A stretch of 64,000 nt of DNA, taken from positions 31,871 to 95,870 of the forward strand of contig NZ_JAUSUD010000021.1 of NCBI RefSeq assembly GCF_030813355.1. Reading direction: 5' to 3'. Made by a program: the position numbers and the translations under genes. The first letter of the stretch is position 1. Every line of letters begins with the position of its first letter. This DNA is from Metabacillus malikii. Its GTDB lineage: Bacteria; Bacillota; Bacilli; Bacillales; Bacillaceae. Shown piece after piece: positions 37,403 to 46,433 of the stretch. The notes beneath the pieces are model-generated. The model did no database searches, was not told where the DNA came from, and worked only from the letters and a program-made list of their open reading frames with translations.

Positions 37403-39067
37403 ATGAATATGTTTTCAAGTACATTAAGGAACGAGTATTTAGAAGATTTAGAGAAAGATCCAGTGGATTTACTTGTTATCGGTGGTGGAATTACTGGAGC
37501 AGGTATAGCATTAGATGCCCAGCTTAGAGGCTTAAAAACAGGCTTAATCGAAATGCAGGACTTTGCTGCAGGAACATCAAGTCGCTCAACAAAACTAGTC
37601 CATGGTGGGTTGAGATATTTAAAGCAATTCGAGATAAAACTTGTAGCAGAAGTGGGGAAAGAACGGGCAATTGTATATGAAAATGCACCACATGTTACAA
37701 CACCTGTATGGATGATGCTTCCGATATATAAGAATGGTACATTTGGGCGATATTCTACATCGCTTGGCTTAAAGGTTTATGATTTTTTAGCGGGAGTTAA
37801 GAAGTCTGAACGGAGGAGAATGCTAAATAAACGTGATACGATTTCGAGAGAATCCCTATTACGCGAAGAGGGGCTTATCGGTTCAGGTGTGTATGTGGAA
37901 TATCGGACAGACGACGCAAGACTTACACTTGAAGTGATGAAAGAGGCAGTTAGTCGTGGAGTGACAGCCGTTAATTACACGAAGGCAGAACAACTTATCT
38001 ATAAGGACGGTAAACTAGTTGGGGTAGAGGTGATTGACCAACTAAAAGGGATACGAAAAACAATCTATGCAAAGAAAATTGTCAATGCAACAGGACCTTG
38101 GGTAGATGGGTTAAGGGAGAAAGATCGGTCGAAAAAAGGAAAGTATCTCCACTTAACTAAAGGAGTTCATCTTGTTATTGATTCCTCCCGTTTCCCGCTT
38201 AAGGAAGCTGTATATTTTGATACACCATTTGATGATGGACGAATGATGTTTGCGATTCCACGTGATGGAAAAACATATGTTGGAACAACAGACACAAATT
38301 ATAAAGGAGCGATTCACGCGCCACGAATGACTATAGATGATAGAGATTATATTCTGAATGCAACAAACTATATGTTTCCGTCATTGCATTTAACAGAGGC
38401 AGATGTAGAGGCAAGTTGGGCTGGTCTTCGTCCGTTAATACATGAAGAAGGAAAAGACCCATCAGAAATTTCAAGAAAAGATGAAATTTTTGTATCAGAA
38501 AGTGGACTCATTACAATAGCAGGAGGGAAATTAACAGGCTACCGAAAAATGGCTGAAAGTATTGTTGATTTAGTATTAAAACAGCTATATGGGTCACAAA
38601 GCATACCAAAAACAACTACTGACAAAGTTGCTCTATCTGGAGGAGATGTAGGAGGTTCAGTTCGGTTTGAATCATACGTTACAGAAAAAACTGTTGAAGG
38701 TCAGGAATTAGGTTTAACGAAACAGGAGGCGTCAAAGGTAGTTAAGAGGTATGGGACTAATAGCGAGTTCATCTTTAAAATGATGAAAGAAGATGGAGAA
38801 GAAGCAAAGGCATTTGACTTATCCTTAGAAGTGTATGCTACATTGCGGTATGCAATTGAGCATGAAATGGCAGTTACATTAACAGACTATTTTAATCGCA
38901 GAACAGGGTCATTATTATTTGACATCGATTGGGTCGAAAGGTGGAAGGAGCCTGTCAAAAGGTATATGGCAACGAAATTGGAATGGACGAATGCTGAACA
39001 GGAAAAATACGAAAAAGAATTAAATCAAAGCATAAAAGAAGCAGTACTGCCGTTATTGGGTGAATAG
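37403..39067 (+). CDS. glpD: Glycerol-3-phosphate dehydrogenase (quinone)
   Basis: This membrane-associated FAD enzyme oxidises glycerol-3-phosphate to dihydroxyacetone phosphate and passes electrons to quinone. It has the FAD motif LLVIGGGITGAGIALDAQLRG, GTSSRSTKLVHGGLRYL and the C-terminal domain (TLRYAIEHEMAVTLTDYFNRR). I chose ATG 37403 (MNMFSS) by comparison with B. subtilis; ATG 37391 directly touches the AGGGAGG site. It has its own leader and follows glpK by about 275 bp. Confidence 0.95.
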   Translation: MNMFSSTLRNEYLEDLEKDPVDLLVIGGGITGAGIALDAQLRGLKTGLIEMQDFAAGTSSRSTKLVHGGLRYLKQFEIKLVAEVGKERAIVYENAPHVTTPVWMMLPIYKNGTFGRYSTSLGLKVYDFLAGVKKSERRRMLNKRDTISRESLLREEGLIGSGVYVEYRTDDARLTLEVMKEAVSRGVTAVNYTKAEQLIYKDGKLVGVEVIDQLKGIRKTIYAKKIVNATGPWVDGLREKDRSKKGKYLHLTKGVHLVIDSSRFPLKEAVYFDTPFDDGRMMFAIPRDGKTYVGTTDTNYKGAIHAPRMTIDDRDYILNATNYMFPSLHLTEADVEASWAGLRPLIHEEGKDPSEISRKDEIFVSESGLITIAGGKLTGYRKMAESIVDLVLKQLYGSQSIPKTTTDKVALSGGDVGGSVRFESYVTEKTVEGQELGLTKQEASKVVKRYGTNSEFIFKMMKEDGEEAKAFDLSLEVYATLRYAIEHEMAVTLTDYFNRRTGSLLFDIDWVERWKEPVKRYMATKLEWTNAEQEKYEKELNQSIKEAVLPLLGE

Positions 39068-39734
39068 AACGGTAAATTAACAGAGCAAATGGTGAAACAC
39101 GAGGTGAAAGAATAGAAGATTAAGATAAGAGTAGACTCTATTCTATCCCTCTACCATTAACCACATAATTAAAAAGTTCGTGTTCTAATATTTCATATAT
39201 TATTTTTTTGAGATGGAATGCATCTGTTTTATGAAGGGGAGTTTTCCATAAAATTAGCCCTGTTACAAACGGTGTAGGGCAATATTCCAGAAGAATCGCA
39301 TTTAGTCAGTAACTCAAGAACGATATTACGTTAAGATTGTGAATGTTATGATAAGGGTACTCTGAATAAGGAGTGTTCACATATGAAAGTGTTATCTAAC
39401 GGAGGTACAGGCCTTATAAGTAGTGCTACAACAAGTCTGGCAGCATTCGGGAATCTATTTCCATTTTTCAAGAGAACCATGAGTTACAAACAATCGATGA
39501 AGAGTTAAAACATGTGATGGATAGAGCTTATTTGAAATATGAGAAATTTCTAATGAATATTTCTGAAGCTAGTGACTGAATTTCGACTGTGGAGCATATC
39601 ATGTATGAAGAGGATAAATAGATTACAGCTAACAGACAAACGAGTATTGGGGATCGGATAACCAAAACGAAGACATCATTGATTATATCATTTGATATGC
39701 TCAATCTCAGATGTTCAACATAAGGAGGAATGAC
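39068..39734. other. Intergenic region with possible gene remnant
   Basis: ATG 39383 behind AAGGAG opens a short frame (MKVLSNGGTGLISSATT); in the next frame a protein-like stretch follows (ISIFQENHELQTIDEELKHV, then RAYLKYEKFLMNISEASD) broken by two stops. It could be a decayed small gene. The first 300 bp hold nothing I can identify. Confidence 0.3.
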
Positions 39735-40304
39735 ATGACATTTAATGGACAAGGAATATTGCCAGCAATCAAAACAATGAAAGATTTTGAGAATATTTTA
39801 AAGAGCGATATTGAATATATCGTGATGCTCGAAGTACATATTGCACAACTTGAAAGCATAATGAAATATGCTAAAAGCTATCATAAAAAAGTTATATTAC
39901 ATGCAGACTTAATTCAAGGGTTAAAGAATGATGAATATTCAACAGAATTTCTTTGTCAGAAAATAAGACCAGCTGGATTAATCTCAACGAGGGGAATCGT
40001 AGTTAAAACAGCGAAGAAAAATAGTATTTTAGCTATTCAACGACTATTTCTGTTAGATACTCTTGCGTTAGAAACAAGTTATAAATTAGCAGAAAAAGTA
40101 CAGCCCGATTACATCGAAGTGTTGCCTGGTTGTGTACCACACCTTATAAAAAAGGTACATTCTGAAACGAAAATTCCTGTTATTGCTGGTGGTCTCATTA
40201 CAAACAAGGATGAGGTAAATGAGGTTTTCGCAGCAGGTGCGAAGGCAGTTACAACTTCTAGAAAGGAACTTTGGACACTCTCCCATAAAATGAAAAAACA
40301 TTAA
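39735..40304 (+). CDS. glpP: Glycerol-3-phosphate-responsive antiterminator
   Basis: This 189-residue protein matches GlpP: ILPAIKTMKDFE, ADLIQGLKNDEYSTEFLCQ, PAGLISTRGIVV, AIQRLFLLDTLALE, PDYIEVLPGCVP, IPVIAGGLI, AVTTSRKELW. In Bacillus it binds the glp leader RNAs with glycerol-3-phosphate and prevents termination. ATG 39735 follows AAGGAGGAATGAC. It lies downstream of glpD rather than at the head of the cluster as in B. subtilis. It acts on the leaders at 34641 and 37231. Confidence 0.93.
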   Translation: MTFNGQGILPAIKTMKDFENILKSDIEYIVMLEVHIAQLESIMKYAKSYHKKVILHADLIQGLKNDEYSTEFLCQKIRPAGLISTRGIVVKTAKKNSILAIQRLFLLDTLALETSYKLAEKVQPDYIEVLPGCVPHLIKKVHSETKIPVIAGGLITNKDEVNEVFAAGAKAVTTSRKELWTLSHKMKKH

Positions 40305-40494
40305 GTACCTCTATATGGGGTGCTTTTATTTATCTAGGGAGTGATTAATCAAAAGAGTTAGAGAAATTGTGTTGCATGATTAAGTCGCTATGATTATCAT
40401 ATACATAGATATTCTATGTATATGATTTTAAACCGCTGTACATATTTGATTAAGTGTTATCATTTTACAGATTATTTAACAAAGGAGAAGAACT

Positions 40495-40749
40495 ATGAAG
40501 GGCTTTGTTTTCGTTTTGTTGCTACTTTATACAAGTATAACTATTTTGTGGATAGTGAACTCGCCACTTCTACATTCTTTGTGGGGAATTATGATATGGA
40601 TTATTTTGATAGTGATAGGATTTATAGCATATTATCAAATAACCAAAAATAGTATCTTGAAGTTACTTATTCTGTATTCCTGTTACTTTATGGTATTTTT
40701 AGTTTGTGTAACAGGGATTATACACGTGGCTGTTTCTTCAATGCCTTAA
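40495..40749 (+). CDS. Small membrane protein (84 aa)
   Basis: I do not recognise this protein. Three hydrophobic helices fill almost its whole length (VFVLLLLYTSITILWIV; IMIWIILIVIGFIAY; LLILYSCYFMVFLVCV). AAAGGAGAAGAACT precedes ATG 40495, a good site. It stands alone before a shared terminator. Confidence 0.65.
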   Translation: MKGFVFVLLLLYTSITILWIVNSPLLHSLWGIMIWIILIVIGFIAYYQITKNSILKLLILYSCYFMVFLVCVTGIIHVAVSSMP

Positions 40750-40793
40750 TGAAAAATAAAAGGTAACGAACCCGTACCAATTAAATAAAAACA

Positions 40794-40830
40794 GCAGGCC
40801 AGTGAAGTATATTTCAATACTAGCCTGCTT
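40794..40830. terminator. Bidirectional terminator
   Basis: GCAGGCCAGT and ACTAGCCTGC form a nine-bp stem with one mismatch between convergent genes. Confidence 0.7.
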
Positions 40831-40834
40831 GCGA

Positions 40835-41155
40835 TTATTTCACTGAAGATGATAAAAACTCGATTACTTGGTCTGGAGTTTTTGCATTTGCACTATGTAA
40901 ATGTGCTTGCTTCTCGCCTTTTTTAAAAACTAGTAGACTAGGGATTCCCATTACATCGTATTTTTCTGCAATCTCAGGAAATTCATCTTTATCAATTTCT
41001 TTCATATTTACATCTTTAACTTCTTCAAAAACTGTTGGAAGGAACATATCCATTCTTTTGCAATCAGGACACCAGTCTGTTACAAACTTTACGACAACAG
41101 GCTCCTCACTTGCAATAAATTGTTGGAATTGTTCATCTGTTTTTAATTGTTCCAA
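40835..41155 (-). CDS. ydbP: Thioredoxin-like protein YdbP
   Basis: This 106-residue cytosolic thioredoxin-fold protein has the redox motif WCPDC, the cis-proline GIPSLLVF and the end EKQAHLHSANAKTP typical of B. subtilis YdbP. The start is probably TTG 41155, eight bases after GAGG; an upstream GTG is part of the ribosome binding site. In B. subtilis ydbP lies next to ddl, and here ddl is 9.5 kb away, consistent with a related but expanded locus. It is likely a disulfide reductase of unknown partner. Confidence 0.85.
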   Translation of the reverse strand: MEQLKTDEQFQQFIASEEPVVVKFVTDWCPDCKRMDMFLPTVFEEVKDVNMKEIDKDEFPEIAEKYDVMGIPSLLVFKKGEKQAHLHSANAKTPDQVIEFLSSSVK

Positions 41156-41333
41156 TTCTATCACCTCAACACTATTGTAACCAATTTATATAGAAAAATC
41201 AGTAGAAGTGATTATGTATTTTAAAAGAACATCTAAGACTTTATAATCGTTGCAGATTTCTTGACGAATATAGGAATTCTCATTATACTCGCCTTACAAT
41301 AATAGAGTATATTTCGGGAAGGACAAAAATTAT

Positions 41334-42083
41334 ATGAAGATTGCAAATAAAGCATCGATTGAAAGTTTTAAGGAGAAAATAAACATAATTCCATATTTTC
41401 AAGGCAGTACATATTTAGTTGGTCCAATTCATTTGCCAGTCCAATTAGATGGGGAAACTAGAAATTTTAAGTGGTATTGTTGGTTGAATGTTGATGGAGA
41501 AATGAGTACCAACAGCATCGAGGAATTGCTAGATAATCTACCTAACGCAAACTTAGCTAATGCCCAGCAATCAAGTGTACTCGTATACGGAGATTTCCAA
41601 TATACGGAGGATGCCCTAATTCGTATGCATAGCATTTGTCATACAGGTGATATTTTTGGGAGTAAACGTTGTGATTGTGGATTTCAGTTAAAGCAGTCTA
41701 TGAGAATGATCGTAGAGCAAGGAAGCGGTGCTTTATTTTATCTCGCTAATCATGAAGGAAGAGGCATAGGCCTATTTAGTAAGGCTCTCGCTTACTTACT
41801 ACAAGAAGAAGGATATGACACTGTAGAGGCTAATCTTGAATTAGGCTTCGAGGATGATACGAGAAGCTATGACGATGCTATTCGAATATTGAAAAGCCTT
41901 CGACATAAACCTGTTACATTAATCTCCAATAATCCAAAAAAGCTAGAAGCTTTACAGCAGTCAGGCGCAAATGTTGCTAAACGTATTCCTCTTTGGGGAG
42001 ATATATCTGAATATAATGAAAAGTACTTAAAAACAAAGATGGAAAAGGCAGGCCATTTTAAAGGAGGTTTTCCTAATGAATGA
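41334..42083 (+). CDS. ribA: GTP cyclohydrolase II
   Basis: This 249-residue enzyme opens GTP to the first pyrimidine intermediate of riboflavin synthesis. The zinc site is HSICHTGDIFGSKRCDCG, and the catalytic region is NHEGRGIGL. No RibB (DHBP synthase) domain is present, unlike the fused RibBA of Bacillus. It overlaps ribD by eight bases. I see no FMN riboswitch upstream (41156-41333) and no ribE or ribH nearby, so this pair may be a paralogous set outside the main rib operon. Confidence 0.85.
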   Translation: MKIANKASIESFKEKINIIPYFQGSTYLVGPIHLPVQLDGETRNFKWYCWLNVDGEMSTNSIEELLDNLPNANLANAQQSSVLVYGDFQYTEDALIRMHSICHTGDIFGSKRCDCGFQLKQSMRMIVEQGSGALFYLANHEGRGIGLFSKALAYLLQEEGYDTVEANLELGFEDDTRSYDDAIRILKSLRHKPVTLISNNPKKLEALQQSGANVAKRIPLWGDISEYNEKYLKTKMEKAGHFKGGFPNE

Positions 42084-43167
42084 GCATGAAGCTTATATGA
42101 AGTTAGCTTTATCAAATGCAAAAGCTATGAAGGGACAAACTGATCCGAACCCGTTAGTAGGTTCTGTCATCGTTAATCATAATCGAATTGTAGGGGTAGG
42201 AACCCACTTAAAGGCAGGAGAACCACATGCAGAGATTCATGCATTGAGAATGGCAGGAGAGCAAGCAAAGGGTGGAACAATTTATGTTACACTCGAGCCA
42301 TGTTCACACCATGGAAGAACAGGACCTTGTGCAGAAGCAATCGTAAGAGCGGGAATAAAAAAAGTAGTGATTGCAACCTTAGATCCAAATCCGTTAGTGG
42401 CTGGTAATGGTGTGAAAATTTTAAAAGATGCCAATATTGATGTTGTTATCGGTGTCTGTGAAGAAGAATCCAGAAAGATGAATGAAGTATTCAATAAATT
42501 CATAGTCAAAGGTAAACCTTTTGTGACGCTTAAAGCAGCTACAACACTTGATGGGAAAATAGCTACAGCTTCCTGGGATAGTAAATGGATTACATCAGAA
42601 GAAGCACGCAATGATGTGCATGTACTTCGAAATGAACATGTTGGTATTTTAGTAGGTGTAAATACTGTCATTAAGGATGACCCAGAATTAACAGCCAGAA
42701 TTCCGAATGGAAGAAATCCAATACGGATTATTCTAGATAGTTCATTAAGAATTCCGATGGATGCAAAAGTAGTAACAGATAGCAAAGCAGAAACATGGAT
42801 ATTTACTACAGAGGGACATTCAGCTGAAGTGAAGTCAGAACTAGAACAACAAGGGGTAAAGGTATTCGTGACAAGTGGGCTTGAAAGAGTTAACTTGGAT
42901 GAAGTGTTAACGATACTAGGTGAACAATCTGTTTCTTCAATTCTTATTGAGGGTGGTGGAGAAGTGAATGCTTCATTTTTCCAAGAACAGCTTATAGATA
43001 AACTTGTACTATATGTGGCCCCTAAACTTATTGGTGGAAGAAAATCTCCGAGTTTTTTAGCAGGTGAAGGAATGGAATTAATGGCGGATGCGGTTGAGCT
43101 TGCGAATCTGGAAATCGAAAAAATAGGTCCCGACTTTAAGTATGTGGGCTATCCTGTCTTTCAATAA
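42076..43167 (+). CDS. ribD: Bifunctional deaminase/reductase RibD
   Basis: The 363-residue protein has an N-terminal cytidine-deaminase-like zinc domain (HAEIHAL; EPCSHHGRTGPCAEAI) and a C-terminal NADPH reductase domain (FVTLKAATTLDGKIATASWDSKWIT in part; ILIEGGGEVNASF). It carries out the second and third steps after RibA. Both domains look intact. It starts inside the end of ribA with a GGAGG site. Its context without other rib genes suggests supply of a ribitylaminouracil-type intermediate for flavin or another purpose. Confidence 0.9.
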   Translation: MNEHEAYMKLALSNAKAMKGQTDPNPLVGSVIVNHNRIVGVGTHLKAGEPHAEIHALRMAGEQAKGGTIYVTLEPCSHHGRTGPCAEAIVRAGIKKVVIATLDPNPLVAGNGVKILKDANIDVVIGVCEEESRKMNEVFNKFIVKGKPFVTLKAATTLDGKIATASWDSKWITSEEARNDVHVLRNEHVGILVGVNTVIKDDPELTARIPNGRNPIRIILDSSLRIPMDAKVVTDSKAETWIFTTEGHSAEVKSELEQQGVKVFVTSGLERVNLDEVLTILGEQSVSSILIEGGGEVNASFFQEQLIDKLVLYVAPKLIGGRKSPSFLAGEGMELMADAVELANLEIEKIGPDFKYVGYPVFQ

Positions 43168-43310
43168 GTCGTTCTCTAAACAAAATGTATTATCAAGTTG
43201 TTTTTAAGAGGTGGCGTTCGCCTCTTGCGCTAATTGTCAGTAGCGGACAGGCCCTTTATTAAGTTAATCCATAAAACAGTTCCGACAAGTAATTAATAAG
43301 AAAGTATTAG

Positions 43311-43356
43311 GAGCCTTATTAACAGGAAATCAGTATCTTGTTTAAAAGGCTTTTTT
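43311..43356 (+). terminator. ribAD terminator
   Basis: GAGCCTTATTAA and TTTAAAAGGC form an imperfect stem followed by six T residues, about 145 bp after ribD. The spacer also has an AAGAGG/CCTCTT hairpin near 43208-43228. Confidence 0.6.
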
Positions 43357-43473
43357 GTATAGTTATATCTTGATATTAGAAATAGTAAATAGTATACTTA
43401 AAACCAAGTAAACTTATATGAATTATTGAATATAAAATATGAAATAGATATCTCAATTGTACGGAGGAATATG

Positions 43474-44235
43474 ATGAAGAAGGAACAATATCCTATATTA
43501 CCAGGTGCTGATAGCATATTTATAAACGGAAATAAGATCGGGGTATTACTTTGCCATGGTTTTAATGGTACACCTCAAAGTATGCAATTTATTGGAGAAC
43601 AACTGTCGAACTATGGTTTTACGATCTCAATTCCAAGATTAGCTGGACATGGCACACATTATCTTGATATGGAAAACTGTATATATCAAGATTGGATTGA
43701 TAGTCTAGACGATGCGTTTGAAAAGTTGAATGAAGTTTGTGAAAAGGTATTTATCATTGGTCAATCAATGGGGGGAGCTTTAACACTCCAAGTAGCGGCA
43801 AGTCATCATTTAGAAGGTATATTTCTAATTAATGCGGCTGTTACAGAAGTTTGTTATCAACAGTTTCTAGAAGAGGAAGAACAAGCTTATCTAAACGAAG
43901 GAAAACCGGATATTAAAAAGCATGATGTATATGAAATAACGTATGATAAAGTACCACTTAAATCTGTAAAAAACTTATTACTGCTAATGGAAGATACAAA
44001 AAGTCGGCTACACACTGTTACAGCGCCAACAATCTTATTCAAATCAACTACTGACCATGTAGTAGCACCAAATAATTCAGAATATATTTATAAAAACATC
44101 GATTCTGAGGAGAAACAGATTATTGAATTAGAAAATTCTTATCATGTAGCATCGATGGACAACGATGCAAATATGATCGTTGAATATGTTGTGGAACATA
44201 TCCACAAGACATTAACAAAAACTAGTCTTGTGTAA
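43474..44235 (+). CDS. Carboxylesterase/monoacylglycerol-lipase-like hydrolase
   Basis: This alpha/beta hydrolase of 253 residues resembles Bacillus Est30-type carboxylesterases: oxyanion-side CHGFNGTPQSMQF, nucleophile GQSMGG, an acidic residue in STTDHVVAP and histidine in NSYHVASMD. It is cytosolic. GGAGG precedes two adjacent ATG codons (43471 and 43474); the second has better spacing. A paralogue is encoded at 53721. The spacer after it holds DnaA boxes. Confidence 0.85.
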   Translation: MKKEQYPILPGADSIFINGNKIGVLLCHGFNGTPQSMQFIGEQLSNYGFTISIPRLAGHGTHYLDMENCIYQDWIDSLDDAFEKLNEVCEKVFIIGQSMGGALTLQVAASHHLEGIFLINAAVTEVCYQQFLEEEEQAYLNEGKPDIKKHDVYEITYDKVPLKSVKNLLLLMEDTKSRLHTVTAPTILFKSTTDHVVAPNNSEYIYKNIDSEEKQIIELENSYHVASMDNDANMIVEYVVEHIHKTLTKTSLV

Positions 44236-44240
44236 TGAAC

Positions 44241-44376
44241 AACCTGTGGATACAAAACATAGTTATCCACAGGTTTATTCACATTTGTGTATACTTATCA
44301 ACATATTTGAAAGCGTTTAAATGGAAAGTGTTAATAACACCTCAAAAAATTGTAAGTAAGGAACTATATATCCACA
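44241..44376. promoter_or_regulatory. DnaA-box cluster and dyad
   Basis: Two perfect boxes (TTATCCACA at 44263-44271; TTATTCACA at 44275-44283) and three with one mismatch (GTATCCACA on the minus strand at 44245-44253, TTATCAACA at 44295-44303, ATATCCACA at 44368-44376) lie within 135 bp. The first two boxes sit in a perfect 12-bp dyad (AACCTGTGGATA ... TATCCACAGGTT), which could also serve as a weak terminator. Confidence 0.6.
44308..44321 (+). promoter_or_regulatory. cre-like site
   Basis: TGAAAGCGTTTAAA is close to the CcpA-binding consensus and lies about 180 bp before lysE. Confidence 0.5.
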
Positions 44377-44503
44377 GGCTCTCCACTGTTTTGTAAAATT
44401 AGTGTTTGAAGACTAATGATGATGCATTAATACTGAGAAACTAGTATATTTTTCAATGTGCTGAATATGATGTACAAGCATACCATTACTGGAGGAAATA
44501 TTA

Positions 44504-45130
44504 ATGAACATCATCTTTAGTTACATTTTCTTAGGGTTATCACTAGCTGCACCAATTGGTCCAATCAATGCTGCGCAGTTGGACCGGGGAATTAAAGGGG
44601 GATTTTTAAATGCTTGGCTAGTTGGACTTGGGGCAACAACTGCTGATTTAGTTTATATGCTGTTAGTTTATCTAGGCTTAGTACATTTTCTTGATATTCC
44701 ATTTATGAAGGCATTTTTATGGCTTTTTGGCTTTTTTGTATTAACTTACACCGGAATTGAAAGCTTAATAAGTGCAGGGAAAATTGAAATGAAGAAGGGA
44801 AGCCATAATATTACCTATTCCAAATCATTTATTTCAGGCTTCTTTATGTCACTAGCTAACCCTTTAACAATCCTATTTTGGTTAGGTATCTATGGATCTG
44901 TATTAGCAAATGCAGTCACTATGTATAGCACTGGTCAGTTAGTTATTTATAGTTCAGCAATAATATTCGGCTTGCTGTTATGGGACTTTACAATGGCATG
45001 TGTAGCAAGTACATTCCGAAAATATTTAACAAATAAAATGCTAGTATGGATATCGGTACTCTCAGGCTTATCTTTAATCGGTTTTGGTATATATTTTGGT
45101 TATCAGGCATTACAATTACTATTCTTCTAA
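44504..45130 (+). CDS. LysE-type amino-acid exporter
   Basis: This 208-residue membrane protein has about six helices and the LysE-family opening (GLSLAAPIGPINAAQLDRGIKGG shown in part: APIGPINAAQ). It also has FFMSLANPLTILFWLGIYG. LysE/RhtB proteins export amino acids or related compounds. GGAGG precedes ATG 44504. It is monocistronic, ending at a long hairpin. Substrate is unknown. Confidence 0.85.
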   Translation: MNIIFSYIFLGLSLAAPIGPINAAQLDRGIKGGFLNAWLVGLGATTADLVYMLLVYLGLVHFLDIPFMKAFLWLFGFFVLTYTGIESLISAGKIEMKKGSHNITYSKSFISGFFMSLANPLTILFWLGIYGSVLANAVTMYSTGQLVIYSSAIIFGLLLWDFTMACVASTFRKYLTNKMLVWISVLSGLSLIGFGIYFGYQALQLLFF

Positions 45131-45137
45131 TTAGGAA

Positions 45138-45241
45138 GTGACTCAAAACAATGCTATGCCTCATCAACTACATTATATATTAGTATTGCCCCATTTTCTA
45201 AAACGGTGTTTAGTCGGATGAGTTAGCGCCTTTTGAGTCAC
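45138..45241. repeat. Long GTGACTCAAAA inverted repeat
   Basis: GTGACTCAAAA (45138-45148) and TTTTGAGTCAC (45231-45241) are perfect complements around about 80 bases with a further CTCATC/GATGAG stem. It lies between convergent genes and is a likely terminator and a member of a repeat set. Confidence 0.65.
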
Positions 45242-45250
45242 CCATGCAAA

Positions 45251-45712
45251 CTATTTTTTATTTTCAAAATAGGCACTGATTAGACCGATTAGAATTCCTA
45301 ACAGTGCTCCACCTGCAACCTCTGCCGGCTGGTGGCCTAGCAATTCATTCAATTCCTTTTCCTGTTTAACATGAAATAACCCAGGTAAATGACCTGAAAG
45401 AACTTCTATATCTGCATCAATGTCATTCACGATTTTTGCTATTTCACCTGTATGTCTCCGTATACCCTGAGCATCATACATCACGATAATACCGAAGATG
45501 ACAGCTAACGCAGTATCGGTTGAATTCCATCCTTTTTTCGAAGCAACATATGTTGCTAGTGCTGAAACACCTGCTGAATGGGAGCTAGGCATTCCGCCAG
45601 TTGAAAAGATTGGGCGCCAATCCCATGTACCATTTATCTTTTTATTCGTGAAGACCTTCAATCCTTGTGCAATACCAATTCCTGAAAGTGCAGTCCATAT
45701 CCCTCGATTCAT
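45251..45712 (-). CDS. Divergent PAP2-family protein (YuiD-like)
   Basis: This membrane protein of about 153 residues has the DUF212 divergent PAP2 signature: GMPSSHSAGVSALATYV and YDAQGIRRHTGEIAKI, with a histidine and arginine in phosphatase-like positions. The family may act on lipid phosphates; no activity is proven. The start is ATG 45712 six bases after GAGGTG. Confidence 0.85.
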   Translation of the reverse strand: MNRGIWTALSGIGIAQGLKVFTNKKINGTWDWRPIFSTGGMPSSHSAGVSALATYVASKKGWNSTDTALAVIFGIIVMYDAQGIRRHTGEIAKIVNDIDADIEVLSGHLPGLFHVKQEKELNELLGHQPAEVAGGALLGILIGLISAYFENKK

Positions 45713-45841
45713 CTCATTCACCTCATAGACATATTGTTTATCAAAATCAAACGTCTATGCAAAATTCTTTGTGGAATTGATTATTTAGGTAAATGAGCTG
45801 AAATTATGATAAATTACGACAAAATATTTCCCAGACAATAA

Positions 45842-46420
45842 TCAAGCTTGAGGATTCATCCATTTTGGTTGATGAACTGGAATGAATTTCTTACAACGTT
45901 GTAGTAATTTTATTGGATTCTGTTCGACAATAATCATTGAATATTGCTCATCCATAAGAAATTGTTCTTGAATCATGTGGTTTAAGAAATCAAGTAGCTT
46001 GTCGTAAAAATGGTTTGTATTTAGCAATCCGATTGGTTTTTGATGTTCTCCGATTTGTGCCCAGGTGAAGATTTCAAAAAACTCTTCCATTGTTCCTAGA
46101 CCTCCAGGTAGAGCAATAAATCCATCTGAAAGCTCAGACATTTTTGCCTTTCGTTCATGCATTGTTTCTACAACAATTAATTCAGTCAATTCAGTATGAG
46201 CAAGTTCTCGATTCATTAATGTATTCGGCATCACGCCGATGACTTTTCCACCAGCTTCTAACGTTGCAGTTGCAATTGCCCCCATTATCCCCAGCTTTGA
46301 TCCACCATAGACAAGGGTGATTCCTTCATTTGCCAGCTGGGTGCCTAGTCGCTTTGCTTCTTCAATGTAAAAAGGTGAAGAGCCTGGATTAGAGCCACAA
46401 AAAACACATAATTGCTTCAG
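45842..46420 (-). CDS. LOG-family phosphoribohydrolase, apparent CTG start
   Basis: The protein of 192 residues (LKQLCVFCGSNPGSSP at the N-terminus, then YGGSKLGIMG, and PGGLGTMEEFFE) matches LOG/YvdD proteins, which cleave nucleoside 5'-monophosphates to base and ribose-5-phosphate. The first in-frame ATG (46285) would remove the conserved nucleotide-binding N-terminus. Full length begins at CTG 46420, seven bases after AAGGGGGGG, and 13 bp after the upstream transporter's stop. Either CTG or the ATT two codons earlier must be used. Confidence 0.82.
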   Translation of the reverse strand: MKQLCVFCGSNPGSSPFYIEEAKRLGTQLANEGITLVYGGSKLGIMGAIATATLEAGGKVIGVMPNTLMNRELAHTELTELIVVETMHERKAKMSELSDGFIALPGGLGTMEEFFEIFTWAQIGEHQKPIGLLNTNHFYDKLLDFLNHMIQEQFLMDEQYSMIIVEQNPIKLLQRCKKFIPVHQPKWMNPQA

Positions 46421-46433
46421 ATAAATCCCCCCC

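Noticed and set aside
40416..40652. 78-residue frame overlapping the small membrane gene
   Set aside because: The other frame (40495-40749) has the good ribosome binding site and clear membrane helices.
41156..41333. FMN riboswitch before ribA
   Set aside because: The conserved RFN helices could not be found in the short spacer.
44241..44376. Chromosomal replication origin
   Set aside because: DnaA boxes are present but dnaA, dnaN, a clear unwinding element and origin neighbours are not.
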